Shown here: positions 15,555 through 28,305 of the stretch, one piece after another
How the letters are laid out: each line of letters begins with the position of its first letter
How positions within the stretch are numbered: position 1 is the first letter of the stretch
Assembly: GCF_040054535.1 (NCBI RefSeq)
Contig: NC_090781.1
Location: 8,511,982 to 8,575,981, forward strand
DNA length: 64,000 bases
DNA from: Antennarius striatus
Lineage: Eukaryota; Chordata; Actinopteri; Lophiiformes; Antennariidae
Direction: 5' to 3'
Program-made: the position numbers and the translations under genes
The notes under the pieces: model-generated
What the model was told of the DNA's origin: nothing
Seen by the model: only the letters and a program-made list of their open reading frames with translations
Databases searched by the model: none

Positions 15555-18500
15555 CTACAAGCCCAACTCTTCATCCACCGGGACCGACTGGAGCTGGGTG
15601 AGAATCTTGGACTCCCCGTCCATCTCCTCTGGATTCCCCAGGGCGGAGCTGGCTTCCACATCCTGCTCTGGCGAGGGGCTCCCCAGGAGCAGCGACTCCC
15701 CCCCAGGAAGACCCAACAAAGCGGGGTCCACAGGCAGGTCCCCCTTTCCGCGGACGTCAAACAAAGTTAGGCTAGCTGAGGTGGAAAGGGGGACGGGGCT
15801 CCAGGTGGGTTGTGGCAGCAGGGGGGTGGGTGTCACCCCGCTGTACATGGGGCTGAGGGTGAGCATGCTTTCTGGCGTGAGGGCGTTTAGAGTTGTGGGG
15901 GCCACTGAGTGGTCCAGCATGTGGGGGGAGGGGATGGTGGGCGTCCCGGCGTCAGCAGCGGAGTATGGTGGAGACGAGTTGATGAAGCTGAGGGGAGACG
16001 TTAGGCCGGTGGGGGCGGGGGTGGGGTCCGAGGTGGCGGCGGGCTGGGAGGCTGCGGGAGGGTTGAGAGTGGGACTGACTCCATTAACAGGGATGGGGGG
16101 GGCGTCTGGAACAGGTTTCAGGGGTAGGCTGGCCAGCTGAATGCCTGCAGGGATGGTCAGAATCAGCTTACCCTGCTGGACGCTCAGGTAGGGGCCCCCA
16201 CCCAGGAGAAGGTTACCTATGGGGGGGGGGACACAAAGACACTCATATGAGATGTGGCACCGCCATCAGCCCTACCGCCACTCGTTTAGAGTGGCGGTAG
16301 GGCCATGTAAATATAAAAAAATCTTTTTTTTATCCCCCAAATAAATTCATGTTACTGTTATTACACATTATTGATTACTCAGCTGAATGAATCACTGGTG
16401 ATGTCAGAAATAAAAGTGAATTTTAGTATTACTTCACTTGAATTTAAATTCAAGATTCAAGATCTTGAATTCAACAGTGATTTGGGAGTACCTGGAGGAG
16501 CGGAGGGGAGCTGAATGATCCCAGAGTTGAGAAGCTGCACCCCAGGGGCCATGCTGGTTGGGGGGCCCACGCTCTGAAGGGGCCTCAGCTGGTTTATCCT
16601 GAGTGGCCCCTGTGGGACTCCTCCAGCTGCGGGAGCTGAAGTCAGGATCTGTAGAGGCACTCCGGCGGAGGAGATGGAGAGAGACGGGCTGGCAGGTACC
16701 ACTTGTGGGAAAGAGATGGCGGACGAAGTTTGGATAGGGGACACTGGTACCAGCTGAGGCATGGAGAGGGGGACCAACTGTGCTGATGGGGTGCATTTGG
16801 CTTGGGGGCCTGGGACGACTTTTGTCGGGGAAGAGATGGAAATAACTTGGGGGACCTGGATTTTGCTGATGGCGTCTGAGGCTTGGTTGCCCTGCGGGTG
16901 TGTCGTCTGCTGAGGGAGCTGAGGGTTCAGCTGTGAGATGGACACTATGGTTGTAGCGCCTTCAGGCAGGCTTGTGGAAGCATCCTGATGGTGCACCAGT
17001 CTGTTGCTTGTGTTTTGGAACTGGGGAGCTGAGGAGGTCAGGGGGGCTACTGGCACCAGCTGAGGGCAAGAGGACACCTGGGCTCCTGAGGAATGCTGGA
17101 CCAGCTGGGAAACGGGGATACCCTGGATGGAAGGCACAACCTGGGGCAGGGACAACACTTGAGGGATGGAGTTACTGGGCGAAACCACGGAGCTGCACTG
17201 GTTCAACTGGGAGCCAGCAGAGGCAAAGGTAACATACTCTCCTTGTGGACTGGACAGAGGTAGGGCGGAAGAAGAGAACACCATGCCTGTAGATGGCAGA
17301 GACGCTGGGAGGGCGAGGGAGTCTTGTTGTCGGGTGTTTTGTGCTAAGACTATTGAAGGCATGCTGTTTGGGGACGTCAGAGTTGGGGAGGAGGGGGATA
17401 AAGATGAAGAAGAGGACGATGCTGTCTGGCTTCCTCTGTCTGTATCAGGGGCACTGATGAAATCCATCGCATTGTCACTGTCTGTCTTCGCTCGTACGGG
17501 ATTAGCGATGATGGATGGAGGGTTTGACGCCGGTGTTGTGTTCGTGCTCAAAATGACTGCCGGAAGGACGCTCGGCTTGGCCTCCATGGAGGAAACCTCC
17601 GTCTGTGGAACGGACACGTCCTGCTGCGGCTGCACACTGAGGCCTGGTTTGGTTATGACCTGAGCCCCATTCAGTATCAGAGGGGGGTTGGCTGCCACGG
17701 GACTCAGAGTAACCGTCTGGCAATCCCCCAAGTTTAACCCATTAATTATGACACCGGCCCCCGTGCTGGAGATGAGTGGGTTTCCATTAAGAAGTAACGA
17801 CTGGGAGGTGGTGAGGAAACCACCGGAGCCGTTGAGGATGAGCTGCCCTCCGTTGCTACAGGGGACGGCAGACAGGGAGATGATGGAGGCTGTGGAGCCA
17901 GCAGCCTCCTCCGGCTTGTCGGGGGTGTCGTCCATGGGGCTGGCTTCATCCTCGGTGCTGTGGTTCCCATCAGACTCACTGGAACAGAGGAAAAATAAAG
18001 GGGTCAAATAAAAGATGTCCTCTAGTTCCCAAATAAAACACATTTATAAGACTGCTTTCCTTCACAATCAGGCAAATCCATCACAAAGAGATTCAGAGAA
18101 ATGAATCCATGCATTTGTTTATTCCACGTCGGACTATTGAAATTCCTTATTATCAAGACGTTCAAATGAGTCTTAAAAGACTCTCCAGTCTCTACTGTTC
18201 CTCGCAGACACACACCAGTGTTGGTTCCCTGTGTTAAAGCCTATAACGGTCAGACATCAACATGTCTTAAGAACCTGCAGTACCCTACTATCCTACTACC
18301 CGACTTCAACACTTAAAGGATGCAGTTGTACTTGTGATCCCTCGGCGTCCAAAATTAGAACCTGTCCACTTATCAGACTCCTCTACTGTGGAACTACATT
18401 CCAAACTCAGTACGAGACACAGACACCCACTCCACGATTAAGAGGAGGATTAAAACTTTGGTTTTTGATCAAGCTTTATCTAGTTTGGCTTGGTCTAGTC

Positions 18501-19021
18501 CTTAGCTATGCTGCTATGGACTAAGACTGCTGGGGGACATCCCATGATGCACTGAGCTCCTCTCTCTTCTTCTCCACACATTCATGTCTCATTAATTCAT
18601 ATCAATAACTTAATTCTTCCCTGGAGTCTTTGTGCTGTCATCACACAGTGGATTGATTACCTGCTGGGACGATGGCAGACAGTCAACATCGTCATCAAAA
18701 CTATTATTATGATCATTATTATCACATTAGATTGGATTTGCTTGAGGTTTCTGTCTGATAAAAGGCAGTTTTTCCTCCCCGGCTCCATCTTCTAACTCAT
18801 GAGGACACTGTTTGGTCTCTGGACATTCTTTTTTGTGATTTGGCTAACACAATAATACAACTCACTTGAACTAATAACCGGATAAATGAGAAGCAAATAC
18901 GAAAAGCAGCCTGGATTATTACTCAAAACTCCATTAGACTGAAAAGGTAACAGATTATCTTGTCACCAAAGAGCCATAACACAATATTGAGTTAGCTTGC
19001 CTCTGATTGGACTATTGCGCG

Positions 19022-19108
<87 letters not shown>

Positions 19109-21336
19109 CGTTCCTGCTGAAATAAGTTTTGCAGCCCTTCAAGACAGCTTTTAAAAATGCACTTTCTTTTTTCTAAGTTTGGTATGATCCTCAATACAAA
19201 GTAATTTCCAGTTAAAAGATCCTTTCTAGATCTTTTCCTCATGCATTAATTTGTAGCTACAATTATCAAGTAATTAAATATTCTAATATTTTCTTAAGAC
19301 GTCTGTAATTTTTCCTTTTTTCCTGCTTAAGGAATAATACGTGTGTGAAACCGAGCAAAAGTCGGATTAAACACGGCCTTTCATCCACCTATAAATCATC
19401 TGTAACTGTTTATCCTGATCTGTTTTGCAGCGGGGGCCGTATCCCGGCTGCCTTTGGTTGAGAGGCGGGGGGAAACATTGCACAAGCCACCCCCCTGTTC
19501 ATCACAGCACCAAAAACCATGAAAACCAAGCACAAAATCTAGAGTCACCAGAGACTCGGGGAGGAAGGTGGGGGCCCAACAGGTAACCCCGCAGACAGAC
19601 GGAGAAAGTCCCCAGTTCTCACGTGGATCTGAACTCATGACCTTCCTGGAAGGCACATGTGCTAATGTTCCTCCTGACAATATTTCAGCAATTAAATTAT
19701 TTAACTAACCACTCAGTAAATAATCCTGCTACTTTAGGGTGTTTTTTTTAAATGCAGCTCTGACACACCTTCAATATTTTCGTGTCACTGATGATTCAAA
19801 AACTTTTTTTTTGCAAAAGCAGCCTTTTCTAAATAAAAAACAAGAAGTCAGCATGCATCCTCTCTGAACACGCTCCATTCATCTAATGGTGCGATTCTGG
19901 ATTGTGGACTGAAGCCAGAGCACCTGGAGGGAACACATGTTAACACGGGAAGAACATATAAACTCCTCATATGACTTTGCCAACCACTAAAAGTCTGAAA
20001 CTGATTTGAAAGTAATTCAACTTTTATATACGTTCAACTTTTCACCGCTATGTGCTGGCTTCTCTTTTTAGTGCCTGTGTGCTGGTTAATGTGTGCCACA
20101 AAGTAAAGCAGCCTGGTCACAGATTGACAGCCTGCCAGACCACCACAGACCCACAAGACAAGATTAATCAGGCTGTATATGATTGGTTTTAGAGTTTTCT
20201 TTCCTCCTGTTCACCAACTCTGACTGAGGTAGTTGAATCTTTCCCTCCAGTCTCACCACCCTGCAGGCCCCAGGCAGCAATGCAAGGGTTTCTGGAAACT
20301 TGAGCCATGGTGGGCGCCTTTGGATCTCACATTTCATAACAAAGCAACATGCTCCTGGTCTAAAACCTGTGTGGCTTTAGTGCTGTCAAGACGCAGCCCC
20401 TTGTCCATCTGGCTGCAGGTAGGAGGATGCTGTTTGAATGCACTGTGTACACACTTCATGCTTCCCTTGATGTCTTTGTTTACCATGAAGGTTTGGTCTG
20501 CTCTCCTGGATGATGTCACCAAACACGGAGGTAAACCAACACACACAAAGGAACGATCAGAGCTGATAGTGGCTGAGATCCCCCCCCCCCCCCCCCATTA
20601 GTAACACCACACAGAAGCAAGGCGTGTGTTTGGGGTGAGGTGGGTCTTGCCTTTTGCTGTGGGTCCCGGACGGGGTCCTGTCCCTCTGCCTGCGGTTCTT
20701 GAACCAGTTGCTGACCTGCGTGAGGGACAGCCCGGTGACTTTGGCCAGGTTCTTCTTCTCGTCCGGAGTGGGATACCTGTTGCTCTTGTAGCACTCCTTC
20801 AGGGCATTGCGTGATTTCTCTTTGAAGCAGTACACGGTCTCCTCTCCGTCCCAGATCGTCTTGGGCAGGGGGAACTTCTTCCTGAGCCGGTATTTGTCCA
20901 CCGCCCCCAGGCTGCGGCCCCGGGTCCTCTCCGCCTCCTTGTAGCGGGCTTTCAGGTACAGGTCCTGCAGGAACCCGTGGTTAGATGGGTGGAACACGTA
21001 GCTCTCCAGAATGCCGTAAAGCTCCTTGAATTCTTCCCGGTGGAAAGCCACCAGTGCCTGGGCCTTCAGCAGCGTCTCGTTGCCACGTAGCAGCTCGGAC
21101 GACGGCGGTATGGTGGACAGAAACCTCCACAGGCGATCCACATTGCCCGCTTGCAGGAGGGCCTCGCAGAGACATGATACTTGGTCAGTGGAAAAACTCA
21201 GAGCCGACTTTTGGAAACTTTGGAGTAATTGTTCCGAAACTTGGACGGGATCGTTCTCTTCTTTAAACTCTGTTGCCGTTGGCTCCTCTGCGCTGTTTTC
21301 TGATTGTTCGGTGGATTCCAGCGACAAGGAAGCCAT
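15555..21336 (-). CDS. six5: SIX homeobox 5 transcription factor
   Basis: Nuclear SIX-family regulator of muscle and sensory development that works with EYA cofactors. Coding exons on minus: 21336-20651, 17978-16492, 16216-15555; 2835 bases, 944 aa (human SIX5 739). The SIX domain spans about residues 46-158 and the homeodomain about 160-219, with the helix-3 core [13 protein letters not shown]. The acidic SESDGN-ST-EDE block follows directly. The rest is a long Ser/Pro/Gln-rich activation domain with [12 protein letters not shown] and QQGKLILT motifs. The end [17 protein letters not shown] matches human SIX5 and rules out SIX4. Odd: intron 1 uses a GC donor (AAAAG|GCAAGA), the only site that keeps phase. 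The protein is about 200 aa longer than human, mostly in the exon 2 Ser/Val-rich part. It is head-to-head with tbcb, about 2.1 kb between start codons. Confidence 0.96.
16269..16303. repeat. 15-bp perfect inverted repeat in six5 intron 2
   Basis: GCCCTACCGCCACTC at 16269-16283 and its exact reverse complement at 16289-16303 flank a 5-base loop. It lies in the short second intron of six5, about 52 bases upstream (minus-strand sense downstream) of the exon 3 acceptor side. Confidence 0.85.
19023..19107. repeat. Long (AC)n microsatellite
   Basis: About 42 uninterrupted AC units in six5 intron 1. Confidence 0.97.
19420..19980 (+). repeat. Two fragments of a common fish interspersed repeat
   Basis: The part 19430-19680 carries ATCCCGGCTGCCTTTGG, an AGAGGCGGGGGGAAAC block, AATCTAGAGTCACCA and GGATCTGAACTCATGACCTTCC in the order seen in a repeat found throughout teleost genomes. 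A second piece at 19880-19980 carries GTGGACTGAAGCCAGAGCACC and GGGAAGAACATATAAACTCC from the same family. Class is not known to me. Related pieces in reverse orientation lie at 56235-56430 and 57890-58050. Confidence 0.6.
20579..20596. repeat. Poly-C run
   Basis: An uninterrupted run of 17 or more C residues in six5 intron 1, about 55 bases past the exon 1 donor. Confidence 0.95.
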
Positions 21337-23055
21337 TTTTTACTTTAACTTTCTTCTTCCCGTAGTTCCTCCTCCTCGCTCGCCTTCCCTCCGCTGCGTC
21401 TCCCACTCTCCGCCAGCCGAGCGGGCAGTGAACGCAGCTGGAGCCCGAGGCCACGCCCCTTCTTCTGACTCCGCGGCGCTTTTGTTTCAGCTCGTCTTTT
21501 TTCAGGTCACGTGACGTTCGCTTGTTTGGCGTCCCTCACGTTGGCATCGTGTTTTCATGCCTAATCTTTTTTTTTTTTTTAAAAACACACAAGTTTTAAA
21601 GTCTGATTCGTTCCCACAGAATTCAATACTATGCAACGAAATGTGAAAACAATTGCCGAGCAAATTTTCTATTAGTTTAATTGATTTTCATAAGCAATTA
21701 ATCATTTCACTTTAACTTATTTGTCAAGGTAAAATGCAAAAAATTTTCGGGTTATATATATTTGTAGTCAACTGATTGATAATTAATAGAGAGTTCCATT
21801 TACTTAAAATAAATGCACATAAATATTCATGTTGGATTTTTTACCCATCAAGATCCATTCGTCATACCCTGAGAAAGGACAGTCGACATTTGAAAATATA
21901 ATACCAAACCTCCCATCAAGCGTCATTGACATCCACTGCCAAACATAATCATATAATTGTTTGACAGATGTCACTGAATGACAGAAAAATCCCTGTGTGT
22001 TATTACTAATGTACTACAAGAGTGTACAACCAACCTCTTCTTCATGAACTTTCATCCTAATCAACTAATTAATTAACCGTTTAATTAATCGGTCATATTC
22101 TACAAAAATGACATATCTCAGCGCCCGGAAATATATTTTATGTTGCATTTTTCACACGTGCAGCCAAAAATAAATAACTAAACCCTAAAAAAAGACAAAA
22201 CAACAACAACAACAAACAGTCCTGGTTATAATAAGAATTGTCGTCGTCCCAGTTTTCAACCGGATCCAATGGTTGTGACTGACGTGGTTTCCTATGCAAA
22301 TACTGTCAGTGTAAAGAAAGACAATTATAATGGTGACTAAACAAAAGGTATAATTTGCATTTGCAACTAGTATGTGTGGGTCTTTTAGACAGGTGTGCAT
22401 CATCTTTGTTAAAACCAGAGAACGCCCTAGAACATTTAACTACATCGATACAGTCAATCCAATGCAAGTCATTTATATGAAATTCAACGAAAAATTATTA
22501 TTTTTTATTTTGATGATAAAAACGGACAGCTGACTGCCAAAAACCAGAAAGGATAGTTTTATTTTATGACGTGGTTATATACTGTAAGTGCCACGAATAT
22601 CTAATGGCACCCCCCTCCCATAACGCTGTGCTTTCTTTGATCATTTTTTGTGTTTTTCGAAGGAAAGTCGTGCTTTTCATGCAGCAAATCGTTTCTGATT
22701 ATCATTTTTCATCACACCCCATTAGGATAACATGTAATATTCACATCTATAATATAATATACGAACCTATAAATCATGATTCCTTGTTAATTGTGTAATG
22801 GTGAAACGTTTCTCATAAAATAACTTCATTCAGACTGACTGGAGAAATTGAGGACGGCGCCACTGTGTGGGAATTCCAACATCTGCGCTCACGTAAGTTG
22901 GTTGGTTCAAAAGCGTGTCACTCCTCTGTCACCGCCTTCTTTTTCGTTCCGTAATCCTATTGGTTAAAGTAAATCAGTCTCTGACGTGATTGGTGATTTA
23001 CTGTCCGGGGTGGGCATAACGTTCCAGCTTTGGGCGGAGCAGGAAACAACTGTAC
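21337..23055. other. six5-tbcb divergent intergenic region
   Basis: The six5-proximal part (21337-21540) is GC-rich and promoter-like. The middle 21550-22800 is AT-rich without exon-like frames. No family match was seen. Confidence 0.5.
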
Positions 23056-23059
23056 GGCG

Positions 23060-23445
23060 TGTCGCAGACGGTCAAAACGTCTCCAGCTTGTGTTTCGAGA
23101 GGTAGGTATGGAATCAAATGATCTGCTTCGAGCCAGATATATCTGTGCTCCTCCGTTAATGTTTCCGTCTCCATGAAGGAAAGTCGGTGTATATCCAAGC
23201 GTGACTGTGTTGCTGATAGCCGCCCCAACATTCAGCGTCATTAAGGCTAGCTTTCTAGCTAGCTAACATGATGCTAAGTGTAAACACTACCGGTTTTGAA
23301 ACATCAAAAAGGTTTGATGTTTATTTTTACCGGTAAAAACGTCTTAATGATTTGATAGAGGTAGAAAGTCACCAACGACACTACAATATTTGAATCGATT
23401 TCAGTTCCAGTGACTATTGTGCCCCTTTTCTTGTGTTGTTTTCAG
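23060..23445 (+). other. Probable tbcb 5' UTR exon end and first intron
   Basis: A good donor GAG|GTAGGTATGG falls after 23100 and a good acceptor TTGTTTTCAG ends at 23445, 33 bases before the tbcb start codon. This suggests a non-coding first exon ending at 23100. It is inferred from splice motifs only. Confidence 0.45.
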
Positions 23446-23478
23446 TAATTGAACAATAACTGCGTCCGCAACTGCGTC

Positions 23479-25822
23479 ATGACGGACAGCGAGGTGATCG
23501 TGGTGACCAATCCGATGGTGAACGTGCGGGTGACGAGCCCCCAGACGTCGTTTGTGTCGAACCGCAGGTTCAACAGAGGCGTCACTGTAGCAGACCTGAA
23601 GGTGGGACTGAGATGACTCAACCCGTGCATTACACTTGATACTGAAATTGTCTAAGTTGCTGTATTTTTGATCTAAGAAGTCGTAATAGTCATGGTTTTA
23701 CATGCATTTTTTTTACATTTATATTGTCAATAGAGAAACTTGGAGATGCTTGTGGGAGGATCTGCCTCCTCCATGGACCTGGAGCTGTTTGATGTTTCTG
23801 ATAAGTTTTTGCAGAAGATAGATGACAATGAAGCCTTACTGGGTTCCTATCCTGTGGATGACAACTGCAGAATACATGTATGTCACGGCCCTATGCGTTA
23901 TATATGTAGGGACAGACTGTACTGTATTTTATTTTAATAATATAAGCAGCAACTTTTTTTTAACTTTAGACTTTTTGTTCCCAAAACAATTTAAAAAAAA
24001 AAGAAATGCATTTGATAAGGACAGATTTATGGTAACATTTCATCACAATAGGTGTGAAAGCCATTATTTATCAACTGATTTCATTATGGTTGCATTCAGA
24101 CTGCAGGCATATCAGATTTCCTTCCATATTAAGATTTTTGGGGATGACTGTTTACACTGTTTTTAGCAAGTGTCCAAATGCAATCTGGCTACAAACAAGA
24201 TATGCAATATCAATCTGGATGGGCTAAAAATCGGATATAGGTGACTAATCTGAACAAGGCCTGTGAGAATGCTATGCTGCCTATACAGTGGACAGATTCC
24301 CAGATTCAGATCTTATGAGAAATTATCACTGAAATGTAATTACCACTCAGATATGCTAGGATCCACCTTTGGTGAGTTTCATGTCAATCCATCAATTAGT
24401 TTTGGCACAATCCTCCTAAAAATCAGAAAAACAAATCCAACCATCACATACCCTCTTGAGCAGAGATAAAACATTACTACTTGGAGAAACTACAGAGCAC
24501 TTTTCATGGACATGCAAAAGCTTTTCATTTATTTTGCAACACAAATGATAAAACTAAAAATCTCTTTGTTGCCAATATTATTTTGCTTATCTCAACCTTA
24601 AGTGACAAGATGTTTTTGACAAACATGTAAAATTAATTACGTGGTCTTTTTTTTAAAGTGGCTGTCTCATCCTGACTTACAGGTTATCGATACAAGTGGA
24701 AGACTGATGGGAGAGTTTGAGGATGTGTCCAAAGTGGAGAAGTATGAAATGTCAGAGGATTCTTACGATAAGAGAAGCGGTATGCTCTAAAATTCTCAAG
24801 TCTCTCTAATGATTACATTCACATCAACTGTTTTTCTCCTGCTTTTGATACTAAAGATATGTTTCTATAATGTTATGTCTAAATGCTATCAAAGCTATTG
24901 CAGTGTTGTTAAAGAATTATGCATTTTATCTGATAGATGTTCTGCAGTTTTGCAGTCGTCGCAAAAATCCCGTGATATTAGTCAGCTTTCTTTCTTTCAG
25001 ATTCTGCGAGGGCATTCATGAAAAAACATCATATTGGTCACTTTAATGAGGAAGAAGTGGCTAAGAAGAAAGCTGAGAGTGCTGCTCAACAGGAACGAGA
25101 AAAGGCTGCAGCTGAGGACATTTCTGTTGGAAGTCGATGCAAAGTGCAGGCCCCTAAACAGCCCACAAAGCTTGGCACAGTCATGTTTGTTGGTAAGGGT
25201 GGTTAAAGCTTAGCTGGCTGGCTTTTTGATTAGCACATTTTAAGGGTTTCTTTCCATCAGTGCAGACTTGGCTGGAACTTCTGGAAATCCATTTCAGAAT
25301 CAAGAAATGTAGGAGGAGTTTTTTAAGTTGTTCTCCTTGTTGAAAGCAGTTGCTGCTTTTTGTAATCGGTTTCAGCTGGAGATTTGATAATGTCTACATA
25401 AAGAAACATTTCAAACTATTAAATAATGATACTAATTTACCATGGAGTATCTGATTAGCCTGAACTTTTAATATATAAGCAAACGAGAGCTGGAGGTCTA
25501 GCAGGTAAGATTGATGATTTAATATTCTTTGCAGGTACAACAGATTTCAAGCCAGGCTACTGGGTGGGTGTGAAGTATGATGAGCCCCTGGGAAAAAACA
25601 ATGGAACGTAAGAGCACCATCTTCTTTCTAAAAATCAGTTGAGTTTGGATCACGATGACCTTGATTTCGTCTTTGACCCTGTATTGTCATCCCTTGTGTC
25701 TCCCCAGCGTTGAAGGGAAGCAGTACTTTGAATGTGAGGACAAATACGGTGGATTTGTAAAGCCACAGTATGTGACTGTAGGAGACTTCCCAGAGGAGGA
25801 TTATGGTTTAGATGAGATGTAG
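23479..25822 (+). CDS. tbcb: Tubulin-folding cofactor B
   Basis: Chaperone of alpha-tubulin folding and, with TBCE, of dimer disassembly in the cytosol. Exons: 23479-23601, 23734-23877, 24683-24779, 25001-25192, 25535-25607, 25708-25822; 744 bases, 247 aa (human 244). The N-terminal ubiquitin-like domain covers about residues 10-90 (VNVRVTSP to CRIHVIDTSG). A charged linker with [14 protein letters not shown] and an Ala/Glu-rich helix follows. The C-terminal CAP-Gly domain runs from about 157, with [20 protein letters not shown] and [11 protein letters not shown]. The usual CAP-Gly GKNDG motif reads GKNNG. The protein ends in DEM, matching the known acidic tail of TBCB that folds back on its CAP-Gly domain. 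All junctions are in phase. Confidence 0.97.
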
Positions 25823-27780
25823 GACAGTTGTAACCAACGAAGGAGTAGAAGATTTTCTGCCCTGAAATAGGACTTTTAACATTACGTTTACCCATTCGCC
25901 AGCAAGCTAAAGGAAAAACATAACTTTTGTTAAAATGAAATGTTTCGTTTATTCGTTACTTTTCTGGAAGACGTGATCCAAAGAGTGGTTCCTGAAGGTC
26001 TTGCGTAGACTGGTTTCACACAGGAGGAGGAAGCGTTACAAAGTTCTGTGGTCTCCAACTGTAGAAACCAAAAGCACATTTGTCTGCACTGTTCAACAGT
26101 AATTTTTCTTTTCTGCAATTTTTTTTTTCATCATACATGAGGTTTATCCTCATCATCATCATGATCATCATCATCATGTCACTCTTGGCCTGGGCCGGCA
26201 GCACTTTGCGGGGCTTCTGTTTCGATTGAAGATTTGAGTCTTTTAGTGTATCGGCTTGTGCAAAAATTACTGTGTAAACTGTTTTTATAGACCCATGTGG
26301 TTTTTTCATGACTAAGTAACTGATGGATGGTTCAAAATCCTTCAGAAATTTGTTGGCAGTTAAAAATTGGAATTATTATAGAGTAATGTGAAAACACACA
26401 TGGCATACATCTCTATATGAATTAAGCATTGTTTAGAATTATTAATTCAACTGTCCATAAGTCAAATGAACAGGGAATTAAATAATTGCTGAAAGGAAAT
26501 TACAGTATACATGGCAACAATCGGAATCTCTTCTAACAGAGTTAAATATCATTTGTTATTACATTTGTTATGTAATAATTTCCAAATTATCACATAAATG
26601 AAAATGTGTGTAAAATTTGCAATGTACATTAGATGTAGATCTTTGTTTACCATTAATACCTGTTGGATCAAGTAGTACTGCGCAAAAAAATAAAAATCGA
26701 ATGGCATCCGCTGTAGAACTTTCTGTTTGTCACTCCAGTGTCTTGCATGGTGCAGTGCATGGTTCTGGGTTCACTTTCTGAACCATAATATGTAGGTAGC
26801 TCCATTAATCCGTTAACTGTCTATAAGAACACAGAAAGCGATTTGGAGAATGATCTGCCTTATTCATGGATTGTTGTTTTAGGTTCCTACCACAAAACTC
26901 AAGAAAAAAAATCTTCAATTGAAGAGTTGCTTTCTTGAGGTGACACATCAGTTCCATGTGAACAAAAAATGTAGTATTCTCTTCAGTCTTAAAATAACTG
27001 GTAATCTTTCAAGTGCTGGGGACCGTGGGTGACAAAAGCCCCACACATTATCTCCAGGGTGGTTATCCTGGACTGAGATAAGTTGATTTTTTTTTTTTTT
27101 TGCCAACCCTATTTTTCCTATTGACTAAAAAAATAAACTTTTCATTTTGCTATGTTCAATGAAAACAATGGGCCTGTCAAAATTAAATAAAATATTTTTT
27201 TGTCTGAACGTCTTGCCTCTTTTCAGTGGATGTTTTTTTCAATGTCAAATTTTATTGAAGTCTTTTGTCATGATGCGTCTGACGGACTAGCGGGGAACCC
27301 GTGGAAACTCCACAATAAAACAAGAATATCAGACTGATTTTTTTTCTTTCGCTGTCACAAGAAAACAAACCACCCCGACGAAGCCGGAACGGCTCCGTAA
27401 GTGACAGGCATGGACAAATGTGAAGACCGGAACTAACTCGGCTAGTGGCCCGAACTTCCGGGTAGACACCGGAAGCGTGACAGCGTGAGGTTTTCAAGTG
27501 AGTTTATTTAGTTATATAGGTGGAGGTGTTTAAAAATTCATATGCGTAACATATAGTATTCGCAATGTATGCCTAGTGTCCTGGTATAGTTTAATAAACG
27601 AAAAAAAAAAGTATTATTTATGTGGTAAGTCCAGCTGTGTTTCATCAGACGCAGTTCATGACGTTCACCAGTCCCATACTTCCTCACACTCCCTGAGAGC
27701 CTACGTCACGGCAGTGGCGTGAAGTTGAAGTCTCGCGAGAGGACACGTGGTTTCCCCAGCTGGCTCAGTGTAGTGTGCGT
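25823..27780 (+). other. tbcb 3' UTR and tbcb-clptm1 intergenic
   Basis: A plus-strand AATAAA at 26689-26694 is a possible tbcb poly(A) signal; earlier non-canonical ones cannot be excluded. The stretch 27660-27780 is GC-rich with CACGTGG and precedes the clptm1 start, so it is the likely clptm1 promoter. No further gene was seen. Confidence 0.45.
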
Positions 27781-27797
27781 GATAGAGACAAGGAAAG

Positions 27798-28229
27798 ATG
27801 GCGACGCAGGAGAGCGAAGCAACCAAAGCTACCGTGAGCAATGGCGAGGTAAAAATGAACTACACTCCTCTGTACTCCTCACGCCCGGTCGAACGGGCCC
27901 GTTTTGTGCGTTTGAGCGTTTAAAGTGCGACCGTTGTTGTAACGTTTCCCCTCCGGTCGTCACACGGGTCCCAGTGACGTTGTCAGTGCCGGCTGGCTTT
28001 GAAGCAGCCCTGTGCTGCGTTTAAAGAACTCCTCGGTGTTAGCGGGCAGACGGCCGGGATGAGAGCAGTAGGAACGGTGTTCGTGGATCTCATCCAGACA
28101 CGAATAATGACGTGGAAGTGGGAAAGAGCTGCCAGCTGACTGCTGCAGTGTCACTTAAAGTGGCTGGAACGAGGCCTGAGCCAGAGACACGCAGCTTGAC
28201 TAACCAGGCCAGTCTCCAGCAAAAAAAAA

Positions 28230-28305
<76 letters not shown>

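Noticed and set aside
15598-17663. Plus-strand open frames opposite six5 exons 2 and 3
   Set aside because: They are GC- and Gly/Val-rich mirror readings of the Ser/Pro-rich SIX5 activation domain, without splice or start context.
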